A stretch of 7,678 bases of DNA from Alphaproteobacteria bacterium UBA3637 (GTDB taxonomy: Bacteria; Pseudomonadota; Alphaproteobacteria; CAAHEQ01; UBA3637), in the NCBI GenBank assembly GCA_002373615.1, contig DFKU01000073.1, forward strand, positions 1,144 to 8,821, given 5' to 3'. Below, piece by piece: positions 1 through 4,985 of the stretch. The position numbers and the translations under genes are program-made. Under the pieces are notes generated by a model. It made no database searches. It was not told the DNA's origin and was given only the letters and a program-made list of their open reading frames with translations. Position 1 is the first letter of the stretch; each line of letters opens with the position of its first letter.

Positions 1-54
1 CTCGCAATGACAGGAACTAGAGATCCTTCGCTGACACTCAGGATGACAGCGTAG
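1..54. repeat. Fragment of a probable dispersed intergenic repeat
   Basis: The edge of the window carries GATCCTTCGCTGACACTC followed by AGGATGACAG, with CTCGCAATGACAGG just before it. ATCCT and AGGAT form an inverted pair around a short spacer. From memory, the motif 'GTCATCCTGAG...AAGGATCT' (the other strand of this one) and 'GTCATTGCGAG' recur as dispersed intergenic repeats in many bacterial genomes, including alphaproteobacteria. The element is cut by the window edge, so its full length is unknown. Only one copy is visible here, so the repeat status is inferred. Confidence 0.45.
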
Positions 55-68
55 ATTTTAAAAATTCC

Positions 69-96
69 TTGACAAAATTAAAAATTATGGTAAAAT
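69..96 (+). promoter_or_regulatory. Sigma70-type promoter of the 127-756 gene
   Basis: A perfect -35 box TTGACA (69-74) is followed, after 16 bases, by TAAAAT (91-96). Transcription would start near 103. That leaves a leader of about 24 bases, which contains a strong ribosome binding site AAGGAGGGG (115-123) ahead of the ATG at 127. This is a conventional leadered gene, unlike several others in the window. Confidence 0.75.
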
Positions 97-126
97 GAAC
101 ATATATTCAAAGTCAAGGAGGGGACG

Positions 127-756
127 ATGAACATACCTTTTAAAGATTTAATTCAATTATCCAAGGATCACGCCCAAGTTTGGCCAATGGATTTAGCAAA
201 TGATTTAGAAGAAGAAGAACCCCAAATTTTACAAATGTCCCAAACCTATAAACAAATGATATTGGAACATTTGCATCCAGAAGAAGACACCCCAGAAATT
301 CCCCCCGAAGAGGAGGAAGAAGTTTTTAAATCTCCTCTGCCAACCTTGGTAGTCCCTGGCTGGGATAATCCCAACATTAAAGGAACAAAAAACTGGGCAG
401 ATTTTGAAAACTTGATTTTATTTTACACCATTGGAAAATTAGCTATCGCCAGTAACTTTCAAAATCAAAAAGAGTATGATCAGCAAGAATTAAGGGGGGC
501 AATTGAGGCCTTTTTACCTTTTAAAGGACAAAAGCGGAAATCCGCAGAAGAACGTGTGGCCGTTAATACAACCTATTTGGCTTTTGGAAAACGTGTAATA
601 GATGGTTTAACACAAAATGATCCTTCCATTCAATATGAAGCGAATAGAGAAATTCAAGATGCCAGAGAAACAAATTATTATAATGCCCAAAAATTAGAAA
701 AAAGTTATGGGATTGCCCGCCGTGTTTTTAAAAAATTAAAAGAAAGATATCGTTAA
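127..756 (+). CDS. Hypothetical acidic protein, 209 aa
   Basis: I do not recognise this protein. It has no signal peptide and no membrane segment, so it is probably cytoplasmic. The N-terminal third is strongly acidic, with Glu runs near residues 28-31 and 61-65 separated by Pro-rich stretches, and is probably flexible. A more globular segment follows from about residue 75 (aromatic- and Leu-rich, around NWADFENLILFYTIGKLAIA). The C-terminal part is helical and charged, ending in the basic KKLKERYR. The ATG at 127 is supported by a perfect Shine-Dalgarno (AAGGAGGGG, 5-base spacing to GGAGG) and by the promoter at 69-96. Its stop codon shares TTAA with the convergent smpB stop. The good promoter, ribosome site and intact frame argue for a real, expressed gene. 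Its function is unknown. Confidence 0.8.
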   Translation: MNIPFKDLIQLSKDHAQVWPMDLANDLEEEEPQILQMSQTYKQMILEHLHPEEDTPEIPPEEEEEVFKSPLPTLVVPGWDNPNIKGTKNWADFENLILFYTIGKLAIASNFQNQKEYDQQELRGAIEAFLPFKGQKRKSAEERVAVNTTYLAFGKRVIDGLTQNDPSIQYEANREIQDARETNYYNAQKLEKSYGIARRVFKKLKERYR

Positions 757-1238
757 TTTTTGGAATTATAGTGCGCCATAATGCGCGCTTTATCGCGTTG
801 CCAATCACGCTTTTTAATGGCTTCGCGCTTATCCGAAAAAGTTTTTCCTTGCGCCAAAGCAATTTTAACTTTGGCGATTCCCCGCTCGTTAAAGAAAATT
901 TCCAAAGGCACAATGGTGCGCCCTTTTTGCGCCACTTCCTTGATTAAATGAGATAGTTCTTTTTGACGCAAAAGCAATTTTCTGGGGCGATTGGTGTCTT
1001 GTTCCACAAAGCCCCCTTTTCCCGCCAAGTAATCATCAATATGTGCATTTATTAAAAAAAGTTCACCCTGTTCCGGAGAAACATAACTTTCCCCAATGCT
1101 GGCGTGGCCAGAACGAAGAGATTTAACCTCGCCCCCTGTCAACATAATACCGGCCACCAACGTTTCCAAGAAAGTATAATGAAACGAAGCTTTTCGGTTA
1201 GTGGCAACTTGGCCTGTGGTTATCATTGACTTTTTCAC
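753..1238 (-). CDS. smpB: SsrA-binding protein SmpB (GTG start)
   Basis: SmpB binds tmRNA (SsrA) and brings it to stalled ribosomes in trans-translation, where the nascent peptide is tagged and the ribosome freed. The 161-aa length is typical. Visible family features are the N-terminal NRKASFHYTFLETLVAGI stretch, the LTGGEVKSLRSGHASIGESY core of the OB-type barrel, and the C-terminal tail GKTFSDKREAIKKRDWQRDK, whose basic helix enters the mRNA channel. The start is GTG at 1236-1238, chosen because AAGGAG (1245-1250 on the minus strand) lies 6 bases before it. The internal ATG four codons later is too far from this site. It lies just downstream of tRNA-Leu and a hairpin, with too little room for a promoter of its own between them. 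The tmRNA gene itself is not in the window. Confidence 0.97.
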   Translation of the reverse strand: MKKSMITTGQVATNRKASFHYTFLETLVAGIMLTGGEVKSLRSGHASIGESYVSPEQGELFLINAHIDDYLAGKGGFVEQDTNRPRKLLLRQKELSHLIKEVAQKGRTIVPLEIFFNERGIAKVKIALAQGKTFSDKREAIKKRDWQRDKARIMAHYNSKN

Positions 1239-1256
1239 TGATGGCTCCTTTAATAA

Positions 1257-1282
1257 AAAAATCAGCTTCTCAGCTGATTTTT
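1257..1282 (-). terminator. Hairpin between tRNA-Leu and smpB, terminator-like
   Basis: AATCAGCT (1260-1267) and AGCTGATT (1272-1279) form a perfect 8-bp stem with a 4-base loop. The stem is extended by flanking A and T tracts. Read on the minus strand, the hairpin is followed by a run of T, the form of an intrinsic terminator 3' of the tRNA. It lies only 6 bases before the smpB Shine-Dalgarno, so it may be a partial terminator or RNA-processing site that sets how much tRNA transcript reads into smpB. The A/T symmetry means it could also act on the other strand, but no gene there needs it. Confidence 0.65.
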
Positions 1283-1287
1283 AATAG

Positions 1288-1374
1288 TGGTGCGGATAGC
1301 CAGAATCGAACTGGCACGGAGTTACCTCCAACGGATTTTAAGTCCGTTGCGTCTACCAGTTCCGCCATATCCGC
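1288..1374 (-). tRNA. tRNA-Leu, anticodon UAA
   Basis: The minus strand shows a 7-bp acceptor stem GCGGATA/TATCCGC, discriminator A and an encoded CCA (87 bases in all). The anticodon stem ACGGA/TCCGT encloses the loop CTTAAAA, giving anticodon TAA, which reads UUA codons. A long class II variable arm, GGAG-GTAA-CTCC type, and a T-arm with GTTCGATTC confirm leucine identity. It is transcribed from the strong promoter at 1397-1425 with a leader of roughly 16 bases. Confidence 0.97.
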
Positions 1375-1396
1375 ACGTGAACTGAAAGCGTGGGTG

Positions 1397-1425
1397 ATTA
1401 TAGCGCAATTTTTTTTTAAGGTCAA
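1397..1425 (-). promoter_or_regulatory. Sigma70-type promoter of tRNA-Leu (and probably smpB)
   Basis: On the minus strand, TTGACC (1420-1425) and a perfect TATAAT (1397-1402) are separated by the ideal 17 bases. Transcription would start near 1390. As no promoter fits in the 49 bases between the tRNA and smpB, this is the likely source of smpB transcripts as well, unless one is hidden inside the tRNA gene. Its -35 box is only 8 bases from the divergent -35 box of the RNHCP gene. Confidence 0.8.
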
Positions 1426-1433
1426 GTCTTTTC

Positions 1434-1461
1434 TTGCAAAATTTTAAATTTATGATATAAT
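1434..1461 (+). promoter_or_regulatory. Extended -10 promoter directly abutting the RNHCP start codon
   Basis: A perfect TATAAT (1456-1461) is preceded by TG one base upstream (TGATATAAT, an extended -10). A weak -35 box TTGCAA (1434-1439) lies 16 bases before the -10. The ATG at 1469 is only 7 bases after the -10, where transcription itself should start. The mRNA would therefore have no leader. Confidence 0.65.
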
Positions 1462-1468
1462 AAAGGAC

Positions 1469-1816
1469 ATGCAAACAGCAAAATTTACACGAAAAACAGA
1501 AGATTTTGATTGTGCTTTTTGTGGCAAACATGTGAAGGGAAATGGCTACACGAATCATTGTCCGGAATGTTTATCTTCATTACATGTAGATGTGAATCCC
1601 GGAGATAGGGCTGCCAATTGTCATGGGCTGATGTTAGCAGATCATTTAGAACGCAAAAACGGGGAAATGTACATTGTTCATAAATGTACAAAATGCGGTT
1701 TTACAAGGCGCAATAAGGTCTGTCCTGATGATAATTTTAAAGCAATTTTGGCGCTATCCAACGGAACAATTGAAGAATATCGTCCAAAATTGCTCTTGAA
1801 AAAAACTTCAAAGTAG
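1469..1816 (+). CDS. RNHCP-domain zinc-ribbon protein, 115 aa
   Basis: The protein matches the RNHCP domain family, small proteins named for their conserved Arg/Thr-Asn-His-Cys-Pro motif and of unknown biochemical role. The motif is TNHCP at residues 28-32, within KGNGYTNHCPECL. The family core HVDVNPGDRAANCHGLM follows at 39-55. Three CxxC pairs are visible: Cys15/18, Cys31/34 and Cys73/76 (HKCTKCG), consistent with one or two zinc ribbons. There is no signal peptide or membrane segment. The AAAGGA just before the ATG ends one base from it, too close to act as a Shine-Dalgarno, and it lies upstream of the predicted transcription start, so I predict a leaderless mRNA. There is no alternative Met nearby, and family similarity begins within a few residues of this start. 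It converges on the lipoprotein gene with a 4-base gap. Confidence 0.9.
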   Translation: MQTAKFTRKTEDFDCAFCGKHVKGNGYTNHCPECLSSLHVDVNPGDRAANCHGLMLADHLERKNGEMYIVHKCTKCGFTRRNKVCPDDNFKAILALSNGTIEEYRPKLLLKKTSK

Positions 1817-1820
1817 GTTT

Positions 1821-2003
1821 TTAAATTTTTTGGATTGTACAGTTAACTGTGGCAATAGCCCCCGTAAAGGCGTTATGTTCCACCTGACATTTTTCCAAGG
1901 TTAAAGTACCATCTTTGTTTTGGCTGATATTCGTCACAAAGGGACCTGCGGTGGTGCAAGCAGACAATAATCCAAAAGTTAAAACAATAAATAATTTTTT
2001 CAT
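1821..2003 (-). CDS. Small lipoprotein, 60 aa
   Basis: A classic lipoprotein signal peptide opens the protein: MKK, a hydrophobic core LFIVLTFGLL, and the lipobox LSAC with Cys16 as the lipidated residue. The mature chain is only 45 aa, begins CTTAGPFVTNIS, and carries two further Cys (39 and 55) that could form a disulfide. Thr at position +2 would favour the outer membrane under the rule known from E. coli. The start is ATG at 2001-2003, with AAGGAG (2011-2016) 7 bases before it; the TTG one codon earlier is not needed. It lies downstream of a structured RNA region and of lolCD, whose products handle lipoproteins, but a specific link is only inference. The molecular function is unknown. Confidence 0.85.
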   Translation of the reverse strand: MKKLFIVLTFGLLSACTTAGPFVTNISQNKDGTLTLEKCQVEHNAFTGAIATVNCTIQKI

Positions 2004-2024
2004 CAAATAACTCCTTTTTTAATT

Positions 2025-2200
2025 AAACCAAAACCACTTATGCAAGTGGTTGGAGTTAACAACTATTGATAGAATAGCGCCACATATTCGGTTATCCCTT
2101 ATTTTGCGGCCATCCAACCAATACGGGTGGATTTTTTCGTCTAAACGACGCTATCAAAAGGGTTGTTAAACCCAGACAAAAGAAACCTTTCCTTTTGTCC
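2025..2200 (-). ncRNA. Candidate structured RNA, or long leader of the lipoprotein gene
   Basis: Read on the minus strand, this gene-free stretch folds by eye into: a 5' hairpin GACAAAAG/CTTTTGTC (2192-2199 with 2175-2182); long-range helix P1 (2162-2169 with 2056-2063, 8 bp); helix P2 TTGATAG/CTATCAA (2151-2157 with 2066-2072); and inside P2 three hairpins, at 2138-2150, 2112-2132 (one mismatch) and 2079-2110. Helices abut closely, giving a four-way junction. Several pairs are G-U only when read on the minus strand and A-C on the plus strand. A promoter precedes it and a terminator-like hairpin ends it (2032-2051). I do not recognise tmRNA, RNase P, SRP RNA, or a riboswitch class I know. It ends about 10 bases before the lipoprotein's ribosome site, so it may be either a free RNA of about 175 bases or that gene's leader. 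Confidence 0.55.
2032..2051 (-). terminator. Terminator-like hairpin ending the structured RNA
   Basis: AACCACTT (2032-2039) and AAGTGGTT (2044-2051) form a perfect 8-bp stem with a 4-base loop. On the minus strand it is followed by TTGGTTTAATT, an interrupted T tract. That suggests a weak or partial intrinsic terminator, about 15 bases before the lipoprotein Shine-Dalgarno. It could end the RNA or act as an attenuator of the lipoprotein gene. Confidence 0.5.
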
Positions 2201-2206
2201 AGGGGT

Positions 2207-2235
2207 ATTTTAGCAAAACAAAATTAAAATTGCAA
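2207..2235 (-). promoter_or_regulatory. Promoter for the structured RNA / lipoprotein transcript
   Basis: On the minus strand, TTGCAA (2230-2235) and TAAAAT (2207-2212) are 17 bases apart. The -35 form equals that of the RNHCP promoter and the -10 equals that of the 127-756 gene. Transcription would start near 2200, at the base of the first hairpin. The -35 box lies just after the lolD stop codon, so this is a new start downstream of lolCD. Confidence 0.6.
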
Positions 2236-2239
2236 GGAG

Positions 2240-2917
2240 TTATTTAAGTTCCTGAATACAGCCATTTGAAACCGTGATACGGCGGTCCATTTTTTGGGCA
2301 AGCTCCGGGTTATGGGTCGCCAAAAGGGCGGACAATCCCGTTTGGCGAACAATACGCAAAAAGGTATCAAAGACTTCATCCGCTGTTTTAGGATCCAAGT
2401 TGCCTGTGGGTTCATCCGCCAAAAGAAGGGCTGGGGAATTGGCGAGCGCCCGTGCTATCGCCACCCGTTGTTGTTCACCACCAGAGAGTTGCCCTGCCCT
2501 GTGGGTCAAGCGATGGGAAAGACCGACTTCCTTTAACAGGTCTTTGGCATGGGCTTCGGCGTTCTTTTCTTTCACGCCCGCAATCAATTGCGGCATCATC
2601 ACATTTTCCAAGGCGTTAAAATCAGGCAATAACAGGTGAGATTGATAAACAAATCCTATTGTTTTTTGACGGAGTTTTGTGCGCCCCGCATCATTCATTT
2701 GGGTGGCATTTTGGCCAGCAATTTCTATTGCGCCAGAAGTGGGCGTATCCAAAAGCCCTGCAATATGTAAAAGGGTTGATTTTCCTGAACCCGACGGACC
2801 CACCAGCGCCACAATTTCACCTTGATTGATTTCCAAATTGACATCCCGCAAGATTTCCAGACGGGTAGCGCCTTTGCCGAATGTACGAGCAATATGGATG
2901 AGTTTTAAACTATTCAT
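2240..2917 (-). CDS. lolD: LolD, ATPase of the lipoprotein-releasing ABC complex
   Basis: LolD hydrolyses ATP on the cytoplasmic face of the inner membrane to drive release of mature lipoproteins to the carrier LolA. The 225-aa chain has all ABC ATPase motifs: Walker A GPSGSGKST (40-48), Q-loop Gln92 (FVYQSHLLLPDF), signature LSGGE (144-148), Walker B LLLADE (164-169) with catalytic Glu169, D-loop GNLD (172-175) and H-loop His202. The sequence is of the LolD/MacB-type family, and the neighbouring permease gene settles the assignment. The ATG at 2915-2917 lies inside the end of lolC (8-base overlap). A GGAGG site lies within the last lolC codons, which points to translational coupling. Confidence 0.95.
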   Translation of the reverse strand: MNSLKLIHIARTFGKGATRLEILRDVNLEINQGEIVALVGPSGSGKSTLLHIAGLLDTPTSGAIEIAGQNATQMNDAGRTKLRQKTIGFVYQSHLLLPDFNALENVMMPQLIAGVKEKNAEAHAKDLLKEVGLSHRLTHRAGQLSGGEQQRVAIARALANSPALLLADEPTGNLDPKTADEVFDTFLRIVRQTGLSALLATHNPELAQKMDRRITVSNGCIQELK

Positions 2918-4151
2918 AGCGAAGCGCCTCCACCGGATCTGTTTTCGAGGCCTTCCAACTGGGATACAAGGTCGCCAAGAAAGCCAAAGCCAAACTCATG
3001 CCTGCGATCAAAGCTACCTCGGGTAAATCCACTTTGGCGGGTAAATGTGAGAGAAAATAAATTTCTGCCGAAAAAAGTTCTTTGCCCGAGAGGCCCTCCA
3101 ACCAATTTTTGATAGAATCAATGTTATAGCAAAAAAGAAGTCCCAAAAGCGTTCCAGCCAACGTGCCGACTGCCCCAACCGTGAGGCCTGCCAGCAAAAA
3201 GACCCTTTGCACTGCCCCGCGCGAAAGCCCCATCGTGCGCAAGACGGCAATGTCTTTGGCTTTATCTTGCACCAACATAATCAGCCCTGAAATCATATTA
3301 AAAGCGGCCACAATGATAATGAGGGTCAGAATCAGGAACATAACGTTGCGTTCCACCTCAACCGCATTAAAGAAGGCTTGATTCGTGTGACGCCAATCGT
3401 ATAAGTGCATGCCATCGGGCATTTTATCAAAAGCTGTATCCAAAATATCGCCAGTCTTTGCCACATCTTCCACAAAAATTTCCATTTGTGAAATACCCTT
3501 AACCCCAAAGAGTTTTTGGGCTTCTTTCAAGGGTAAAAAGGCCATATTGGAATCATATTCACTCATCCCCGAATCAAAAGTGCCAAGCACGGTATAGCTT
3601 TTCATTTTGGGCATAGAGCCGAAAGCGGTCAAGTTGGCCTTGGAGGAAATCAGTGTCAATTCATCGCCCACACGTGCGCCCAGACGATTAGCCAAACGCC
3701 AGCCCAAGATAATGTTAGCGCCTTCAAAATTCACGATATTGTCACCTTGATAGCCCTTTTGTAACAGTGCTACTTTATCAAAATCTGTTTCACGGATCCC
3801 GCGCACCATAATACCGGATTGATTGTCTTCGGCGGTAATCATCGCCTGCCCGTCCAGAACAGGGACAACGGCGGTAATGCCTTGAATCGCCTGCATTTCC
3901 TGTATTAAGTTTTCATCCAAAGGCATGCTTGCCCCATAATCAGGATAAATCCCCAGCGCCCCATTAAAACCCAAAATACGCGTCAAGAGTTCGGCTTTGA
4001 ACCCATTCATCACACTGGTGACAATAATTAAAGTTGCAACCCCCAGCATAATGCCCAAAAAGGAAAAGCCTGCAATCACGGACACAAAGCCCGTTTTTTT
4101 ACGCGAGCGCAAATACCTGAAAGCCAATAATCGTTCCGTTTTGTTAAACAT
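2910..4151 (-). CDS. lolC: LolC/E-type (LolF-like) lipoprotein-releasing permease
   Basis: This is the membrane subunit that extracts lipoproteins from the inner membrane and hands them to LolA, powered by LolD. With the ATG at 4149-4151 the protein is 413 aa, the usual size. It has one N-terminal membrane segment (about 23-47), a large periplasmic domain, and three C-terminal segments (about 270-294, 317-342 and 378-397). The AKDIAVLRTMGLSRGAVQRVF region is the coupling segment between membrane helices 2 and 3, and the chain ends in DPVEALRYE. The periplasmic GSMPKMKSYTVLGTF matches the Hook region that recruits LolA. Only one permease gene is visible, so it probably works as a homodimer (LolF-type) rather than a LolC-LolE pair. 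A TTG 13 codons upstream is open, but family similarity begins at MFNKTERLLAFRYLRSR. The ATG has no Shine-Dalgarno; see the promoter at 4158-4186. Confidence 0.93.
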   Translation of the reverse strand: MFNKTERLLAFRYLRSRKKTGFVSVIAGFSFLGIMLGVATLIIVTSVMNGFKAELLTRILGFNGALGIYPDYGASMPLDENLIQEMQAIQGITAVVPVLDGQAMITAEDNQSGIMVRGIRETDFDKVALLQKGYQGDNIVNFEGANIILGWRLANRLGARVGDELTLISSKANLTAFGSMPKMKSYTVLGTFDSGMSEYDSNMAFLPLKEAQKLFGVKGISQMEIFVEDVAKTGDILDTAFDKMPDGMHLYDWRHTNQAFFNAVEVERNVMFLILTLIIIVAAFNMISGLIMLVQDKAKDIAVLRTMGLSRGAVQRVFLLAGLTVGAVGTLAGTLLGLLFCYNIDSIKNWLEGLSGKELFSAEIYFLSHLPAKVDLPEVALIAGMSLALAFLATLYPSWKASKTDPVEALRYE

Positions 4152-4157
4152 GGTTTT

Positions 4158-4186
4158 AATGTAGCGTAAGTTTCCAAAAAAGGCAA
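4158..4186 (-). promoter_or_regulatory. Possible promoter abutting the lolC start codon
   Basis: On the minus strand, TTGCCT (4181-4186) and TACATT (4158-4163) are 17 bases apart, each 4 of 6 matches to consensus. The -10 ends 6 bases before the lolC ATG, so transcription would start at or next to the start codon, making lolC leaderless. This fits the absence of a ribosome binding site there. The boxes are weak, so confidence is moderate. Confidence 0.45.
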
Positions 4187-4192
4187 GCAAAT

Positions 4193-4221
4193 TTGACTTT
4201 TAAGCAAAAATTCGGTATAAT
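4193..4221 (+). promoter_or_regulatory. Near-consensus promoter of the small membrane protein operon
   Basis: TTGACT (4193-4198) and a perfect TATAAT (4216-4221) are separated by the ideal 17 bases. The first ATG of the operon (4228) lies just 6 bases after the -10, so the transcript should begin at the start codon and lack a leader. It is back-to-back with the putative lolC promoter, with 6 bases between the two -35 boxes. Confidence 0.8.
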
Positions 4222-4227
4222 TAAGGT

Positions 4228-4497
4228 ATGATAAATGATTTAAACACTCGCCATATTATTGAGCATCAAAAAGCAAAATGTCGTAAAAAAATCGAATTTC
4301 ACGCAAAGAATATGATTTTGCAAAGCATAATTTCTTTTTTGTGCGTTTGTGGCGGATTTTATGCCGGAACAAAAAGAAGTATTGTTGTACCATTGGTATT
4401 GGCACCCAGTACTATTGCTTCTTGTTCCACACTGGCAAAGCATGAAACAAAACGCAGACGCTATAAAGAAATTTTGAATGAATTAGAAAAGGAGTAA
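4228..4497 (+). CDS. Two-helix small membrane protein A, 89 aa (first of seven)
   Basis: I do not recognise the family. The head (1-28) is basic and probably cytoplasmic, with clusters KAKCRKKIEF. Two hydrophobic segments follow, at about 29-47 (Cys- and Gly-rich) and 51-70, joined by the short turn TKR. The tail (71-89) is highly charged, KHETKRRRYKEILNELEKE. By the positive-inside rule both ends should face the cytoplasm. It differs from the others by its longer head. The start codon coincides with the predicted transcription start, and no usable Shine-Dalgarno is transcribed. Its last codons, AAG GAG TAA, serve as the ribosome binding site of the next gene, three bases away. It is the most divergent member of the array. 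Confidence 0.8.
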   Translation: MINDLNTRHIIEHQKAKCRKKIEFHAKNMILQSIISFLCVCGGFYAGTKRSIVVPLVLAPSTIASCSTLAKHETKRRRYKEILNELEKE

Positions 4498-4500
4498 AAA

Positions 4501-4698
4501 ATGAAAAATAAGAAAGTTTTTTCGAAAACTGATAAAGCAGCCCTTTGCTTTGTTCTGGGACTGATGGCTTTTTGCGCGGTTTTAACGGGAGCAGACTATA
4601 AAGCAGGAAAGAAAAAATGGGCCATGGTTCAAGCAGGATGTACTGCTGTAAATGCCGCATGCGCAGCAAAATTGATTAGAAATGGTTATAAAAGGTAA
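4501..4698 (+). CDS. Two-helix small membrane protein B, 65 aa
   Basis: This is the shortest member. A basic head MKNKKVFSKTDK precedes hydrophobic segments at about 13-32 and 40-59, linked by a basic turn KAGKKK. A short tail RNGYKR follows. The stretch around the end of the first segment (MAFCAVLTGADYK) aligns by eye with protein C (LMAVMTGYNFK), which suggests distant common ancestry. Ala and Cys are frequent in the second segment. The ATG at 4501 is preceded by AAGGAG, which overlaps the end of gene A. No known domain is recognised; a role in or at the inner membrane is inferred only from topology. Confidence 0.78.
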   Translation: MKNKKVFSKTDKAALCFVLGLMAFCAVLTGADYKAGKKKWAMVQAGCTAVNAACAAKLIRNGYKR

Positions 4699-4705
4699 AA
4701 AGAAA

Positions 4706-4948
4706 ATGAATAAAGAAAAAGTTAGATTCAAAGATTTTTCACCCGATAATAAAATGCTGGTTTCCTTTTTTTATGGAGCGGTGGCTTTAATGGCAGTGAT
4801 GACCGGGTATAATTTTAAATATAGTAAAGATGGCGGTGGACTTTTTTTAATTGGAACAGGGGCAATGACCGCAGGAGCTGTTACTTCACATGTATTGGCA
4901 AAAAAAGAAGCCCGTGAGCGCTTGCGTAAAGAAAAAGAACGGAATTAA
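4706..4948 (+). CDS. Two-helix small membrane protein C, 80 aa (MxxEKVxFKD type)
   Basis: It belongs with proteins E and G: all begin M-x-x-KV-[KR]-FKD (here MNKEKVRFKDFS). C and E also end with an almost identical basic tail, (K/N)EAR-x-RL-x-KEKERN. Hydrophobic segments lie at about 17-36 and 44-64, with the turn KYSKDGGG and a Gly/Ala/Thr-rich second helix (GTGAMTAGAV). The ATG at 4706 is chosen by alignment with E and G. An upstream in-frame ATG at 4682 would add 8 residues and overlap gene B. The ribosome site is weaker than for its neighbours (AAAGG within the end of gene B), so translation may be coupled to B. Function unknown. Confidence 0.78.
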   Translation: MNKEKVRFKDFSPDNKMLVSFFYGAVALMAVMTGYNFKYSKDGGGLFLIGTGAMTAGAVTSHVLAKKEARERLRKEKERN

Positions 4949-4985
4949 AAAAAGGAGTTAAAATGAAGAAAAATACTAAGAAAAA
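4930..4985 (+). repeat. Direct repeat R1, copy 1 (C-D junction)
   Basis: These 56 bases cover the end of gene C (Lys-Glu-rich codons, AACGGAATTAA), the spacer AAGGAGTTAAA, and the first codons of D (MKKNTKK). They recur at 5431-5487, identical except for one extra A in the spacer. The conservation crosses gene borders and non-coding bases, which shows recent duplication or gene conversion rather than protein selection alone. Confidence 0.9.

Noticed and set aside
1288..1374. tRNA as an integration site
   Set aside because: No integrase or direct repeat of the tRNA 3' end is found in the window.
2018..2220. tmRNA, RNase P RNA, SRP RNA or 6S RNA in the gene-free stretch
   Set aside because: No tag-peptide reading frame with tRNA-like ends, no RNase P core motifs, no SRP tetraloop domain; the 5' and 3' ends do not pair with each other as in 6S RNA.
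2274..2639. Open frames on the plus strand opposite lolD and lolC
   Set aside because: They are antisense shadows without ribosome sites or recognisable protein features; the minus-strand genes are certain.
4152..4190. 13-residue longer LolC beginning at a TTG
   Set aside because: The family similarity starts at the ATG at 4151, and the TTG overlaps the putative -35/-10 region.
4682..4705. Upstream in-frame ATG for protein C
   Set aside because: It adds eight residues not found in paralogues E and G, overlaps gene B, and family alignment starts at the ATG at 4706.
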